Positions 1 to 7,276 of a stretch of DNA of 48,375 bases are shown piece by piece (within the stretch, counting starts at the first letter, position 1; each line of letters begins with the position of its first letter). The notes below the pieces were generated by a model. The model ran no database searches. It was not told the DNA's origin and saw only the letters and a list, made by a program, of their open reading frames with translations. Both the position numbers and the translations under genes were made by a program. This DNA comes from Alphaproteobacteria bacterium (lineage in GTDB: Bacteria > Pseudomonadota > Alphaproteobacteria > Sphingomonadales > Sphingomonadaceae): the NCBI GenBank assembly GCA_003241875.1, contig QBLU01000022.1:1-48375 (forward strand), read 5' to 3'.

Positions 1-270
1 GGCTGGCACAGCGTCACCAGCGCCGGCAAGACCTGGCCGTTCCCTGTCGGCACCCCCAGCCGCGCGCTGGTGGCAGCCGAAACGCGCGCTGCCACGCTGC
101 AATTGCAGGCGCAGCCGGCCGCCTCGCGCACCGTCAGCCCCGACCCGGGCGCCCGCGGTCCCTCATGGCCGTGGTTCGCCGCCTGGTTGCTGGTGTCGAC
201 GCTGCTCTGGTGGCTGGAACGCAGGCGCAATCGCAGGACGCCGGGGGCAGACGTTTCGGCGGATATTTGA
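1..270 (+). CDS. C-terminal end of a membrane protein (5' truncated)
   Basis: An open frame runs from the first base of the window to the TGA at 268-270, giving about 89 residues with no start inside the window. The tail contains a Pro/Ala-rich linker followed by one hydrophobic, Trp-rich segment (WPWFAAWLLVSTLLWWLE) and a basic stop-transfer stretch (RRRNRR). This predicts a C-terminal membrane anchor with a short cytoplasmic tail. The preceding part would then lie on the periplasmic side. This layout resembles the ends of large BatA/von Willebrand-type membrane proteins of sphingomonads, but too little is present to name the family. It converges on the tRNA gene, whose 3' end lies one base beyond the stop codon. 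Confidence 0.7.
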   Translation, partial: GWHSVTSAGKTWPFPVGTPSRALVAAETRAATLQLQAQPAASRTVSPDPGARGPSWPWFAAWLLVSTLLWWLERRRNRRTPGADVSADI

Positions 271-271
271 T

Positions 272-348
272 TGGTGCGCCCGGCAGGATTCGAACCTGCG
301 GCCTCAGGATTAGAAGTCCCGCGCTCTATCCAACTGAGCTACGGGCGC
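272..348 (-). tRNA. tRNA-Arg (anticodon UCU)
   Basis: Read on the minus strand this is a 77-nt cloverleaf. The acceptor stem GCGCCCG pairs with CGGGCGC, followed by A and an encoded CCA. The D-arm contains AGCTCAGTTGGA, the anticodon loop is CTTCTAA (anticodon TCT, Arg), and the T-arm has GGTTCGAATCC. All stems are canonical. The 3' end is one base from the stop codon of the convergent upstream gene. tRNA 3' ends are common integration sites, but no integrase or duplicated tRNA fragment is seen nearby. Confidence 0.97.
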
Positions 349-362
349 CCGAAACAGCGGCT

Positions 363-644
363 TTATCTGAAATTGTCGGCGTAGGCCTGCAATTTCAGCG
401 TCCGTGGCCCCAGCGGCACGATCTCCACGGTCAGGCCATTGGCCTCGGCATAGGCCAGCGCCGCCTCGCGGTCGGGGAAATGCAGCTGGATCTGCGTCTC
501 GGTATTGCCCGATCCGGCCCAGCCGGTCAGCGGGTCGGCCCGCTGCGGCTCGTCGCGCTCGATCTCCAGCAGCCACTGGCCGGTATGGGCGCGGCCCGAT
601 TGCATGGCATTCTTGGGGCGCTGGTAAAGGCGGGCGGCAGGCAT
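363..644 (-). CDS. ETC complex I subunit, NDUFS4/18-kDa type
   Basis: This 93-residue protein matches the small accessory subunit of alphaproteobacterial NADH:ubiquinone oxidoreductase that corresponds to mitochondrial NDUFS4. Family hallmarks visible are the N-terminal ARLYQRPKNAMQSG stretch, the W-LE-ER segment, DPLTGWAGSGNTETQIQLHFPDREAAL-YAE, and a basic C-terminus. It would sit at the peripheral arm of complex I on the cytoplasmic side. The start chosen is the ATG just before PAARLYQRP, because family members begin there. An ATG six codons upstream (662) is possible. No strong ribosome binding site distinguishes the two. It lies alone, away from the nuo operon, which is usual for this subunit. 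Confidence 0.88.
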   Translation of the reverse strand: MPAARLYQRPKNAMQSGRAHTGQWLLEIERDEPQRADPLTGWAGSGNTETQIQLHFPDREAALAYAEANGLTVEIVPLGPRTLKLQAYADNFR

Positions 645-750
645 GGCGCGTCCATCGCGCATCCGGCGGCGATGTTCAAGCGGCGATGGCGGGGTTAGGG
701 TCGCCTGCGGCAGGGCGGTACCGGCCGGCTCATCGCCAGAGAGGAACCCC

Positions 751-1050
751 ATGCTGCTGATCGTCGGGACCATCCGCCTGCCGCCGCCCCGCCTCGCCGA
801 TGCCCGGCCGGCGATGCGCGCCATGATCGAGGCCAGCCGCGCCGAGCCCGGCTGCCTCCATTACAGCTATGCCGAGGACGTGCTCGACCCCGGGCTGATG
901 CACATCAACGAGCTGTGGGACAGCCGCGCCCACCTCCAGGCGCACTTCCGCTCCGACCATATCGCCGCCTGGCGCGCCCATTGGGCCGATCTCGAAATCT
1001 CCGGCCGCAACCTGCGCCTGTACGACGTCGGCGAGGGCGAAGCGACCTAG
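751..1050 (+). CDS. Antibiotic biosynthesis monooxygenase (ABM) domain protein
   Basis: A 99-residue single-domain protein of the ABM/YgiN ferredoxin-like fold. It starts with the first beta strand (MLLIVGTIRL) and has a helix with MRAMIEASRAEPGCLHYSY. The conserved E-W/DS--L--H----H pattern appears as ELWDSRAHLQAHFRSDH, and it ends with a final strand LRLYDV. Such proteins act as dimers on quinones or haem-like substrates, or have unknown small-molecule oxygenase roles; the substrate here is unknown. The ATG is preceded by GAGAGGAA at 738-745, a good ribosome binding site, so the longer upstream extension is rejected. It is transcribed away from the complex I subunit gene. Confidence 0.85.
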   Translation: MLLIVGTIRLPPPRLADARPAMRAMIEASRAEPGCLHYSYAEDVLDPGLMHINELWDSRAHLQAHFRSDHIAAWRAHWADLEISGRNLRLYDVGEGEAT

Positions 1051-1065
1051 GTCTTGGGCTGACAC

Positions 1066-1091
1066 GGAACCGCGCCAAAGCCTCCGCCGTT
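1066..1091 (+). promoter_or_regulatory. EcfG-type (general stress response) promoter, candidate
   Basis: GGAAC at 1066-1070 and CGTT at 1088-1091 are separated by 17 bases. They end about 31 bases before the ATG of the small gene at 1123. The alphaproteobacterial EcfG sigma factor recognises GGAAC-N16/17-CGTT, so this is a plausible stress promoter for the small protein and the TspO-like gene. The 17-base spacer is less common than 16. Confidence 0.5.
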
Positions 1092-1122
1092 TCGTTGCGA
1101 ACCACAGCAAAGGGCTCAGGCA

Positions 1123-1371
1123 ATGGACATTTCGGTCGGAACCGCGGTCGAACGCATCGCGCGCGTGCTCGCAGGCCAGCGCATCAGCAGCAACGCCCGG
1201 GGCGACGATCCGTCGGCCGCCGATGTCGTCGACGCCAGCTGGCACATCTACCGCGACGACGCCATCGCGGTGCTGAAGACCCTGCGCGAACCCGATGAAG
1301 CCATGGCCAGCGCCGGCGACCCGGCCGTCTGGGAAGCCATGATCCGCGCCGCCATCAGCGAGGCGGAATGA
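1123..1371 (+). CDS. Small conserved hypothetical protein
   Basis: An 82-residue soluble, acidic, Ala-rich protein that I do not recognise as a named family. It reads as an all-alpha single domain, with segments such as VERIARVLAGQRIS, DVVDASWHIYRDDAIAVLKTLREPDEAM and VWEAMIRAAI. No signal peptide, membrane segment or cysteine is present. AGGGCTCAGG lies just upstream of the ATG. Its stop overlaps the start of the TspO-like gene (ATGA), so the two are translationally coupled. An EcfG-like promoter lies upstream, suggesting but not proving a stress role. Confidence 0.7.
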   Translation: MDISVGTAVERIARVLAGQRISSNARGDDPSAADVVDASWHIYRDDAIAVLKTLREPDEAMASAGDPAVWEAMIRAAISEAE

Positions 1372-1907
1372 CCATGGCGCGCGGCCTCGACCCCCTGCCC
1401 GCCGGCCTCATCGTCGTCGGCGCCCTGACCATCAGCGGCCTCGTCAGCCGGCCCTACAGCCCCGATCCCAGCCACCCCCGCCTGCGGCGCTGGTACAAGG
1501 CATTGGACAAGCCCGGCGTGACGCCGCCCGACGCGGCCTTCGGCATCATGTGGCCGATCCTGCTGACGGGGCTCGGCATCGGTGCCTGGCGGCTGCTGCG
1601 CCGCGACAGTACGCCGGCGCGCAATGCCGCGCTCGGGCTCGCGGCCGCCACCGTCGGGCTGGTCGACGGCTATGCCAAGATCACTTTCGGCGATCGTGAC
1701 CTGACCGCCGGCACCGTCGAAAGCCGGGCGCTGGTCGGCGTCGCCCTCGCCTATGTCACCACCGCCAGCATCGTCGACCGGCCTGCGGCGGCGCTGGGCC
1801 TGCCGCTGGCGCTGTGGTCGGGTTTCGGCTCCTGGCTCACCGACGAATTGAAGCAGCGCAACCCGCGCCTCGACAGCGGCGCCGCCGAACGGCTCAACGC
1901 CGCTTGA
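1368..1907 (+). CDS. TspO/MBR-family-like membrane protein
   Basis: A 179-residue integral membrane protein with about five hydrophobic segments. The loop RRWYKALDKPGVTPPDAAFGIMWPILL matches the TspO/MBR signature, in which W-Y--L-KP---PP---F---W-I-Y is conserved. TspO proteins bind porphyrins and other tetrapyrroles and act in the envelope. Here one Trp of the usual KP-W-PP pattern is replaced (KPGVTPP) and the remaining aromatic content is low, so it is a divergent member. The start overlaps the stop of the preceding small gene (ATGA). Its 3' end overlaps the convergent exonuclease III gene by 14 bp. Confidence 0.75.
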   Translation: MTMARGLDPLPAGLIVVGALTISGLVSRPYSPDPSHPRLRRWYKALDKPGVTPPDAAFGIMWPILLTGLGIGAWRLLRRDSTPARNAALGLAAATVGLVDGYAKITFGDRDLTAGTVESRALVGVALAYVTTASIVDRPAAALGLPLALWSGFGSWLTDELKQRNPRLDSGAAERLNAA

Positions 1908-2670
1908 GCTCGATCCAGGCTGGGGCATGGTCGCTGGCCTTGTCCCAGCCGCGCACCTCGCGGTCGACGCCGGCGGCCTTCAGTCGGGGAAGGAGCTTGG
2001 GGCTGAGCAGCAGATGATCGAGCCGCAGCCCAGCGTCGCGGCCCCAGGCATTCCGGACATAATCCCAGAAGGTATAGATCGTCGCGTCCGGATGCAGGTG
2101 GCGGATGGCATCGGTCCAGCCCTGGCCGACCAGTTCGAAGAACGCCGCGCGCACCTCGGGCGCAAACAGCGCATCGTCGCGCCAGCGCTCGGGCTTGTAG
2201 ACATCGGCCTCGGTCGGCATCACGTTGAAATCGCCAGCGATCACCACCGGCGCACCGCTCGCCAGCAGATCGGCGGCATGGGCCTGGAGCCGTGTCATCC
2301 ACGCCATCTTGTAGTCGAAACGCGGCCCTGGCCGGGGGTTGCCGTTGGGCAGGTACAGCCCGGCGATCAACACGCCATCGACCGCTGCCTCGATATAGCG
2401 GCTCTGGTCATCCGCGGCGTCCCCCGGCAGCCCGCGCCGCGTCTCGATCGGGTCGCGCCCCCGCGCCAGGATGGCGACGCCGTTCCACCGCGACTGCCCC
2501 TGCCAGATGGCGCCATAACCGGCATCGGCGATCGCCTGCAGCGGAAACCTGTCCTGCGGCGCCTTCAATTCCTGCACGCAGACAACGTCCGGCGCCGTCT
2601 CCGCGAGCCAGCGCAGCAGCACCGGCAGCCGGCCATTGATGCCGTTGACGTTGAAGGTCGCGATCCGCAC
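1894..2670 (-). CDS. xthA: Exodeoxyribonuclease III (AP endonuclease)
   Basis: A 258-residue member of the ExoIII/APE1 endonuclease-exonuclease-phosphatase family, acting in base excision repair on abasic sites and 3' blocked ends. Visible motifs are FNVNGIN (Asn7-9), CVQELKAPQD with metal-ligand Glu34, VVIAGDFNVMP carrying the catalytic Asp and Asn, the GW-D--R--HP----YTFWDYV segment, LRLDHLLLSP, and the C-terminal SDHAPAWIEL with the catalytic Asp-His. Length is normal. It overlaps the convergent TspO-like gene by 14 bp. Confidence 0.95.
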   Translation of the reverse strand: MRIATFNVNGINGRLPVLLRWLAETAPDVVCVQELKAPQDRFPLQAIADAGYGAIWQGQSRWNGVAILARGRDPIETRRGLPGDAADDQSRYIEAAVDGVLIAGLYLPNGNPRPGPRFDYKMAWMTRLQAHAADLLASGAPVVIAGDFNVMPTEADVYKPERWRDDALFAPEVRAAFFELVGQGWTDAIRHLHPDATIYTFWDYVRNAWGRDAGLRLDHLLLSPKLLPRLKAAGVDREVRGWDKASDHAPAWIELKRR

Positions 2671-2676
2671 CCGCCG

Positions 2677-2853
2677 CTATTTACCGAGCGCTTGCGCCAC
2701 CGCTGCAGCGCCCGGCCCCGCCCACCGCACAAATTCCTCGAGCTCGGCCCGGCTGACGCTGCATTGTTCAGTCCAGTAGCGGAGCTCGTAGTCCTCATTG
2801 ATGTTGACCCGCGCGGCATCCTGCGGCCCGCGCTTTGTCCGGTCGTCAGCCAT
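2677..2853 (-). CDS. DUF3606 family small protein
   Basis: A 58-residue protein matching the DUF3606 pattern, in which D-----RINV-EDYE--YW---F-VS---L---V---G is typical. Here it reads RVNINEDYELRYWTEQCSVSRAELEEFVRWAG. Function is unknown; such proteins are often stress-associated in alphaproteobacteria. The ATG is preceded by GGGAGAG at proper distance, so the long open frame extending upstream is not used. It lies 6 bp downstream-to-upstream of xthA and could be cotranscribed with it. Confidence 0.85.
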   Translation of the reverse strand: MADDRTKRGPQDAARVNINEDYELRYWTEQCSVSRAELEEFVRWAGPGAAAVAQALGK

Positions 2854-2956
2854 GATGACTCTCCCGTGGTTCAGGAGGTTATAAGCGCCGAAAGCGGGCT
2901 GGTTCCGCCGCCGTCCTGACCACCGCAGCCGGTGGCGCAAGTTCAACCAATTGACT

Positions 2957-3511
2957 TCACTCGGCTGCCGCATGCCCTGCCTGGCTACGCCGGCTGGGCG
3001 GCGCAACCTTGGTCGTCCCCGCCGGCGGGAGGCTGGCAGCCGCAAGCTTGGCAACAAAGGCTGTGCGGATGATGTCAATACTCCGCGCTTCGGCGCCGCG
3101 CATCCGCAACGTCGTGTAGCCGGCACTGTCAGTTATGCGATCACGCTCGGCATCCTTTTCCGCCTTGTGCGTGCGATCGTCGAGCTCGACCAGGAGCTTT
3201 ACAGCGCCGCTATCCTCGAACAACACGAAATCGATCATCTTCCGGTCGAACTTGTTGCGGGCGCCGATCCGCTCCTTGGCATCCAAGCCGGCGACGGTGT
3301 TCACGATAGCGCCCATCGCAACCTGCGGCGCGACGTTCAGAGGCAGCGCGGCCTCACGCAGCAAGCGGTAGAAAGCGAGCTCCGTCGGCGTCATCAATGG
3401 CTTCGCCTTGTATTTCGGAGACGCCTTGCCTTGCGCTGCAATCAATCCGAAGACCGCGATCAGTACCACGACCACGATCAGAAATATTAATGGTGTGCCG
3501 ATATTCTGCAT
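2957..3511 (-). CDS. DUF2726 domain protein with N-terminal membrane anchor
   Basis: A 184-residue protein. Residues about 8-26 (LIFLIVVVVLIAVFGLIAA) form a single membrane anchor. The following domain has LMTPTELAFYRLLREAL, VAPQVAMGAIV, the KMIDFVLFEDSGAVKLLVELDDRTH segment, then a DAERDRITDSAGY stretch. This is the DUF2726 pattern, whose core (D-VL------LLVELDD--H---D-RD----AG) resembles the fold of PD-(D/E)xK-type nucleases; the acidic residues and Arg are kept. Whether it cuts nucleic acid is unknown. A basic, Pro/Ser-rich C-terminal tail follows. Relative to typical members the anchor plus domain layout is standard. Confidence 0.85.
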   Translation of the reverse strand: MQNIGTPLIFLIVVVVLIAVFGLIAAQGKASPKYKAKPLMTPTELAFYRLLREAALPLNVAPQVAMGAIVNTVAGLDAKERIGARNKFDRKMIDFVLFEDSGAVKLLVELDDRTHKAEKDAERDRITDSAGYTTLRMRGAEARSIDIIRTAFVAKLAAASLPPAGTTKVAPPSRRSQAGHAAAE

Positions 3512-3645
3512 GAAAAGCCCCCGCTCTTGCGGACGCTACTAGCGGAAAGTGACGGTCAGGCAACAAGAAATCGGCCCGCAGCAGAAGCACTTACTTCCGC
3601 GCTAGCGAACGCAGGCGCCGCTAACCGGCGGGTCCTTGTCGCGCC

Positions 3646-4659
3646 TCAATACGCCCGCGCGATGGCGAACTCGACAGTCTCGGTCAACGCCTCACGCGCC
3701 GGGCCCTTGGGGAAGCCGGCGAGGGCATCGATGGCGCGGGCGCCATAGTGGCGGGCGCGGGCCAGGGTGTCGGCGACGGCGTGGCTTTCGTCGAGGAGGA
3801 CGCTGGCGCGGGCCAGTTCGGCGTCGCCATTGGCGCGGCCGCTCATCGCCTGGCGCCAGAATTCGCGCGCATCCTCGTTGCCGCGGGCATAGGCGAGGAT
3901 GACCGGCAGGGTGATCTTGCCGTCGCGGAAATCGTCGCCGGCGTCCTTGCCCATGGTGTCGGCGTCGGAGACATAGTCGATGGCGTCGTCGACGAGCTGG
4001 AAGGCGATGCCGAGGTTGCGGCCATAGGCCTCCAGCGCCGCCTCGACCGCACTGTCGCGCTCGGCGACCACGGCGGCGATCTGGCAGGCGGCAGAGAACA
4101 GCGCCGCGGTCTTGGCGGTGATGATCTCGAGATAGCGGTCCTCGCTGGTCTCGACGTTGCGCTGGGCGGTCAATTGGGCGACCTCGCCCTCAGCAATGAT
4201 CGCCGAGGCGCTGCTGAGGATCTTGAGGACGCGCAGCGAGCCGTCCTCGACCATCAGCTCGAACGAGCGGCTGAACAGGAAATCGCCAACCAGCACGCTG
4301 GCCGGGTTGCCCCACAGCCGGTTGGCGGTCGGCTTGCCGCGCCTCAGGCCCGAGACATCGACGACATCGTCATGGAGCAGCGTCGCGGTGTGGATGAACT
4401 CCACCGCCGCCGCCAGCTTGTGATGCCGGGTGCCGCCATATTCGAGCAGCGCCGCACAGCCCAGTGTCAGCATCGGCCGCAGCCGCTTGCCGCCGCCGGC
4501 GATCAGGTGGCCGGCAAGCTCCGGAATGAGCGACACCGGCGACTGCATCCGGTCGATGATGACATGGTTGACCTGCGTCAGGCCCGGCGCGGTCAGCGCG
4601 ACAAGGCCAGTGAGCGACGGATTGGCGCGCTTGCGCAAGGAATGGACGGTTGCCGACAC
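3646..4659 (-). CDS. ispB: Octaprenyl/polyprenyl diphosphate synthase
   Basis: A 337-residue trans-isoprenyl diphosphate synthase that extends farnesyl diphosphate with IPP to make the ubiquinone side chain. Motifs visible are GGGKRLRPMLTLG (IPP-binding), the first aspartate-rich motif within ATLLHDDVVD, RRGKPTAN, and the second aspartate-rich motif GIAFQLVDDAIDY followed by GKDAGDDFRDGKITLPVIL. The start is a GTG at 4657-4659 (VSATVHSLRK), since no ATG precedes the conserved region and AAGGA lies upstream. It is divergent from the chorismate mutase gene, and both genes feed quinone or aromatic metabolism. Confidence 0.95.
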   Translation of the reverse strand: MSATVHSLRKRANPSLTGLVALTAPGLTQVNHVIIDRMQSPVSLIPELAGHLIAGGGKRLRPMLTLGCAALLEYGGTRHHKLAAAVEFIHTATLLHDDVVDVSGLRRGKPTANRLWGNPASVLVGDFLFSRSFELMVEDGSLRVLKILSSASAIIAEGEVAQLTAQRNVETSEDRYLEIITAKTAALFSAACQIAAVVAERDSAVEAALEAYGRNLGIAFQLVDDAIDYVSDADTMGKDAGDDFRDGKITLPVILAYARGNEDAREFWRQAMSGRANGDAELARASVLLDESHAVADTLARARHYGARAIDALAGFPKGPAREALTETVEFAIARAY

Positions 4660-4765
4660 GCATCCAGTCCTTAACCGCTGGTGCCATCCGTGCAACCCCG
4701 CCGCTTGCCACCGCGCGCTTCCGCCGCAAAGGTGTTGCCGAATTGACGACGATTGGGGACACGCC

Positions 4766-5047
4766 GTGCCGGACGCCACGCTGAGCGACTATCGCGACAG
4801 CATCGACAATATCGATGCCGCGCTGGTGTTCCTGCTCGCCGAACGCTTCAAGGTCACCCAGGCGGTCGGCCGCTACAAGGCCACCGCGGGCCTGCCCGCC
4901 GCCGATCCGGGGCGCGAGGCCGCGCAGGTGGCGCGGCTGCGGGCGCTGGCGGTCACTGCCAAGCTCGACCCGGAATTTTCGGAAAAGTTCCTGCGCTTCA
5001 TCATCGACGAGGTGATTCGCCACCACCAGGTCGCCGCCAAGGTATAA
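4766..5047 (+). CDS. Monofunctional chorismate mutase (AroQ class)
   Basis: A 93-residue all-helical chorismate mutase converting chorismate to prephenate for Phe and Tyr synthesis. It has the N-terminal helix DYRDSIDNIDAALVFLLAERFKVTQAVGRYKA, with the usual catalytic Arg and Lys positions (R in DYRDSID, R in ERFK, K in RYKA). The middle loop is D-GREAAQVARLR, and the final helix is FSEKFLRFIIDEVIRHHQ. The start is GTG at 4766 because no ATG is in frame near the conserved region; a GGGG run lies just upstream. The gene is divergent from ispB. Confidence 0.93.
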   Translation: MPDATLSDYRDSIDNIDAALVFLLAERFKVTQAVGRYKATAGLPAADPGREAAQVARLRALAVTAKLDPEFSEKFLRFIIDEVIRHHQVAAKV

Positions 5048-5050
5048 CCT

Positions 5051-5192
5051 GTCACCCCGGCGCAGGCCGGGGCCCGTGAACCACGATTGTCGCAACTGAC
5101 GAGCCGTGCTGTCCAAGCGTCGTTCGAGGACAGGGAGAGCACCGGCGCGCCGAAGATTGTGGTTCATGGGCCCCGGCCTTCGCCGGGGTGAC
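5051..5192. repeat. Inverted repeat, family A (GTCACCCCGGC type)
   Basis: Two roughly 38-bp arms, 5051-5088 and 5155-5192, are near-perfect reverse complements. Each begins or ends with GTCACCCCGGCG and carries CATGAACCAC or CGTGAACCAC. The two ends can fold into a long hairpin with a variable 66-bp centre. A second copy with the same arms and a different centre is at 32839-32942. It fills the gap between the convergent chorismate mutase and histidine kinase genes. Confidence 0.9.
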
Positions 5193-5222
5193 GGTCTGGT
5201 GTGGGCGCCTGCCCGACCGACG

Positions 5223-6632
5223 CTAAACCGCCGGCAGCGTCAGCCGCACCAGCAGGCCACCCAGATCCTCGGATTCCTCCAGCGCCACCGATCCGCCATA
5301 GATTTCCGCCACATCCCGCACGATCGCCAGCCCCAGCCCGGTCCCCGGCTTGTCGGTATCGAGCCGCTCACCGCGCGCGAACAGCCGGGCCCGCGCCGCC
5401 TCCGGAATGCCGCGGCCGTCGTCCTCGACCAGGATTTCGACGCTGCCGGGGCCGCCGGCGACGGTGATGAACACCCGGCCGCCACCGTGCAGTGCGGCGT
5501 TGTCGACGAGGTTGCCGACCATTTCATCGAGATCCTGGCGTTCGCCGCGGAACACCTTGTGCTTGTCGCCGGCGATATCGATCGTGATGTCGCGGTCGCG
5601 GTGGATGCGCCCGACGGTGCGGGCGATCGCCTCCAGCGCCGGCCAGACGTCGGCGCGCGATGTGCTGGCGCCGCGGCGGCCGGCGGCGCGCGCCCGCGCC
5701 AGCTGGTGATCGACATGCCGCCGCATGACCTGGACCTGCGCCGCGACGGTCAGCGCCAGCGGGTCGTCGCGGCCCTGGCTTTCCCCGATCAGCACGCTCA
5801 TCGGGGTTTTCAGCGCATGGGCGAGGTTGCCGGCGTGGCGCCTCGAGGCCTCGGCCTGGCGCTCGTTGTGCTCAAGCAATTCGTTGATCTCGCTGATCAG
5901 CGGCGCGATCTCGTCGGGAAAATCGCTGCCGACGCGCTTGGCCTCGCCGGAGCGGATGGCGGCGATGGCGCGGCTGACCTTTTCCAGCGGCGACAGGCCA
6001 TAGGTCGATTGCAGCGCCGCCAGCGCCAGCAGCGACACGCCGAGGCCACCCAGCGACCAAAACATGATGGTCCGCAGCAGCTTGACCTGCTCATCGAGGT
6101 CGCGGGTCGATTGCGCCACCTGGAAGTAGAAACTGGTGTCCGACCCCGGCAGCTTGATCTGGCGCCCGACGATGCGGAGCGTCTCGCCGGCAAAGCGCTT
6201 GCTGGCATAGCGGCACGGCTTGCGGCAATCGGCCTGCGGCGGCCCGCCCAGGATGCGATCCCACAGCGAACGCGAGCGGAACGGCTCCTGCCCTTCGGCG
6301 GAAACCTGCCAGTACAGCCCCGAATAGGGTTCGAAGAAGCGCTGGTCGCCGAGCGGCCGCAGGAAGCGCACCTCGCCGACATCGTCAAGATCGGCGGCGC
6401 TGACCATGGCGGTCAGCGCGAAATCGAGCTGGTTTTCGAAGTTGCGGGTGATGGTGCCGACCATCGCGCGGTCGAGTGCATAGCCGCCGAAGCCGAGCAG
6501 CGGGATGATCCACGCCGCGGCCAGCGCGATCATGCGCAGGCGCAGCGATTTTGCCGGCGACCAGCGGCTGCGCGGCCTTTTCGGCGCCGCAGCGGCTGGT
6601 GCCTCAGGCGGCGTCGTTGAGACTGTAGCCAA
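5223..6632 (-). CDS. Sensor histidine kinase (PhoQ/FeuQ-like)
   Basis: A 469-residue inner-membrane sensor kinase. A Pro/Ala/basic N-terminal tail is followed by a first membrane segment (about 34-52), a roughly 135-residue periplasmic domain, and a second membrane segment (about 188-207). Then come a HAMP-like linker, the H box NLAHALKTPM with phospho-acceptor His272, the N box EMVGNLVDNAALHG, and G boxes DDGRGIP and GTGLGLAIV. The periplasmic part carries two Cys spaced CRKPC, which could form a disulfide. Its 5' end overlaps the response regulator gene by 29 bp, so it is the last gene of the PepSY-regulator-kinase operon. Alphaproteobacterial relatives sense envelope or osmotic state; the signal here is unknown. 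Confidence 0.93.
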   Translation of the reverse strand: MATVSTTPPEAPAAAAPKRPRSRWSPAKSLRLRMIALAAAWIIPLLGFGGYALDRAMVGTITRNFENQLDFALTAMVSAADLDDVGEVRFLRPLGDQRFFEPYSGLYWQVSAEGQEPFRSRSLWDRILGGPPQADCRKPCRYASKRFAGETLRIVGRQIKLPGSDTSFYFQVAQSTRDLDEQVKLLRTIMFWSLGGLGVSLLALAALQSTYGLSPLEKVSRAIAAIRSGEAKRVGSDFPDEIAPLISEINELLEHNERQAEASRRHAGNLAHALKTPMSVLIGESQGRDDPLALTVAAQVQVMRRHVDHQLARARAAGRRGASTSRADVWPALEAIARTVGRIHRDRDITIDIAGDKHKVFRGERQDLDEMVGNLVDNAALHGGGRVFITVAGGPGSVEILVEDDGRGIPEAARARLFARGERLDTDKPGTGLGLAIVRDVAEIYGGSVALEESEDLGGLLVRLTLPAV

Positions 6633-7266
6633 GGCCGCGCGTCGTGCTGATCAAATCGGGGCCGAGCTTCTTGCGGATGCGGGTGATGAACACTTCGATG
6701 GTGTTCGAATCGCGATCGAAATCCTGATCGTAGATATGCTCGATCAGTTCGGTCCGGCTGACCACCTTGCCCTTGTGATGCATCAGGTAGCTGAGCAGCT
6801 TGAACTCCTGCGCGGTCAGCTTGACCGGCTCGCCATCAAGCGTCACCCGGCCGGAACGGCTGTCGAGCCGGACGCCGCCGGCGGTCAGCTCCGACGTCGC
6901 CTGGCCGGCGGCGCGGCGGATCAGCGCGCGCAGCCGGGCGATCAGTTCCTCGGTCTGGAACGGCTTGGCAAGATAGTCGTCGGCGCCGGCGTCGAGGCCG
7001 GCGACCTTGTCGGACCAGCTGTCCCGCGCCGTCAGCACCAGCACCGGCATGGTCTTGCCTTCCTTGCGCCAGCGATCCAGCACGGTCAGGCCATCGACCT
7101 CGGGCAGGCCGAGATCGAGCACGACGGCGTCATAGTTTTCGGTGCTGCCGAGATACTGGCCGTCTTCACCGTCGCTGGCGGTATCGACGGCATAGCCGGC
7201 GCCTTCCAGTGCCGCCTTCAATTGCCGCAGCAGGTTGGGCTCATCTTCGACAACCAGTACACGCAT
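6604..7266 (-). CDS. OmpR/PhoB-family response regulator
   Basis: A 220-residue two-domain regulator. The receiver has acidic residues in VVEDEPN, phospho-acceptor Asp51 in VVLDLGLP, the Thr in LTARD and the Lys in DDYLAKPF. The C-terminal winged helix has KLTAQEFKLLSYLMHHKGKVVSRTELIEHIYDQDFDRDSNTIEVFITRIRKKL split across the usual recognition helix and wing, ending with the RGLGYSL strand. It is encoded between the PepSY protein (10 bp upstream) and the overlapping histidine kinase gene, its expected partner. The overall sequence is of the PhoP/FeuP type found across alphaproteobacteria. Confidence 0.95.
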   Translation of the reverse strand: MRVLVVEDEPNLLRQLKAALEGAGYAVDTASDGEDGQYLGSTENYDAVVLDLGLPEVDGLTVLDRWRKEGKTMPVLVLTARDSWSDKVAGLDAGADDYLAKPFQTEELIARLRALIRRAAGQATSELTAGGVRLDSRSGRVTLDGEPVKLTAQEFKLLSYLMHHKGKVVSRTELIEHIYDQDFDRDSNTIEVFITRIRKKLGPDLISTTRGLGYSLNDAA

Positions 7267-7276
7267 TCAACGACTT

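Noticed and set aside
272-348. tRNA-borne genomic island
   Set aside because: No integrase, no repeated tRNA fragment and no shift in gene type near the tRNA.
2854-2945. GGAAC-N16-CTTA ahead of the DUF3606 gene as an EcfG promoter
   Set aside because: Only two of the four -10 bases match CGTT; too weak to list as a promoter, although the gene type would fit.
5106-6620. A 504-residue plus-strand open frame
   Set aside because: It is antisense to the histidine kinase, whose H, N and G boxes are clear.
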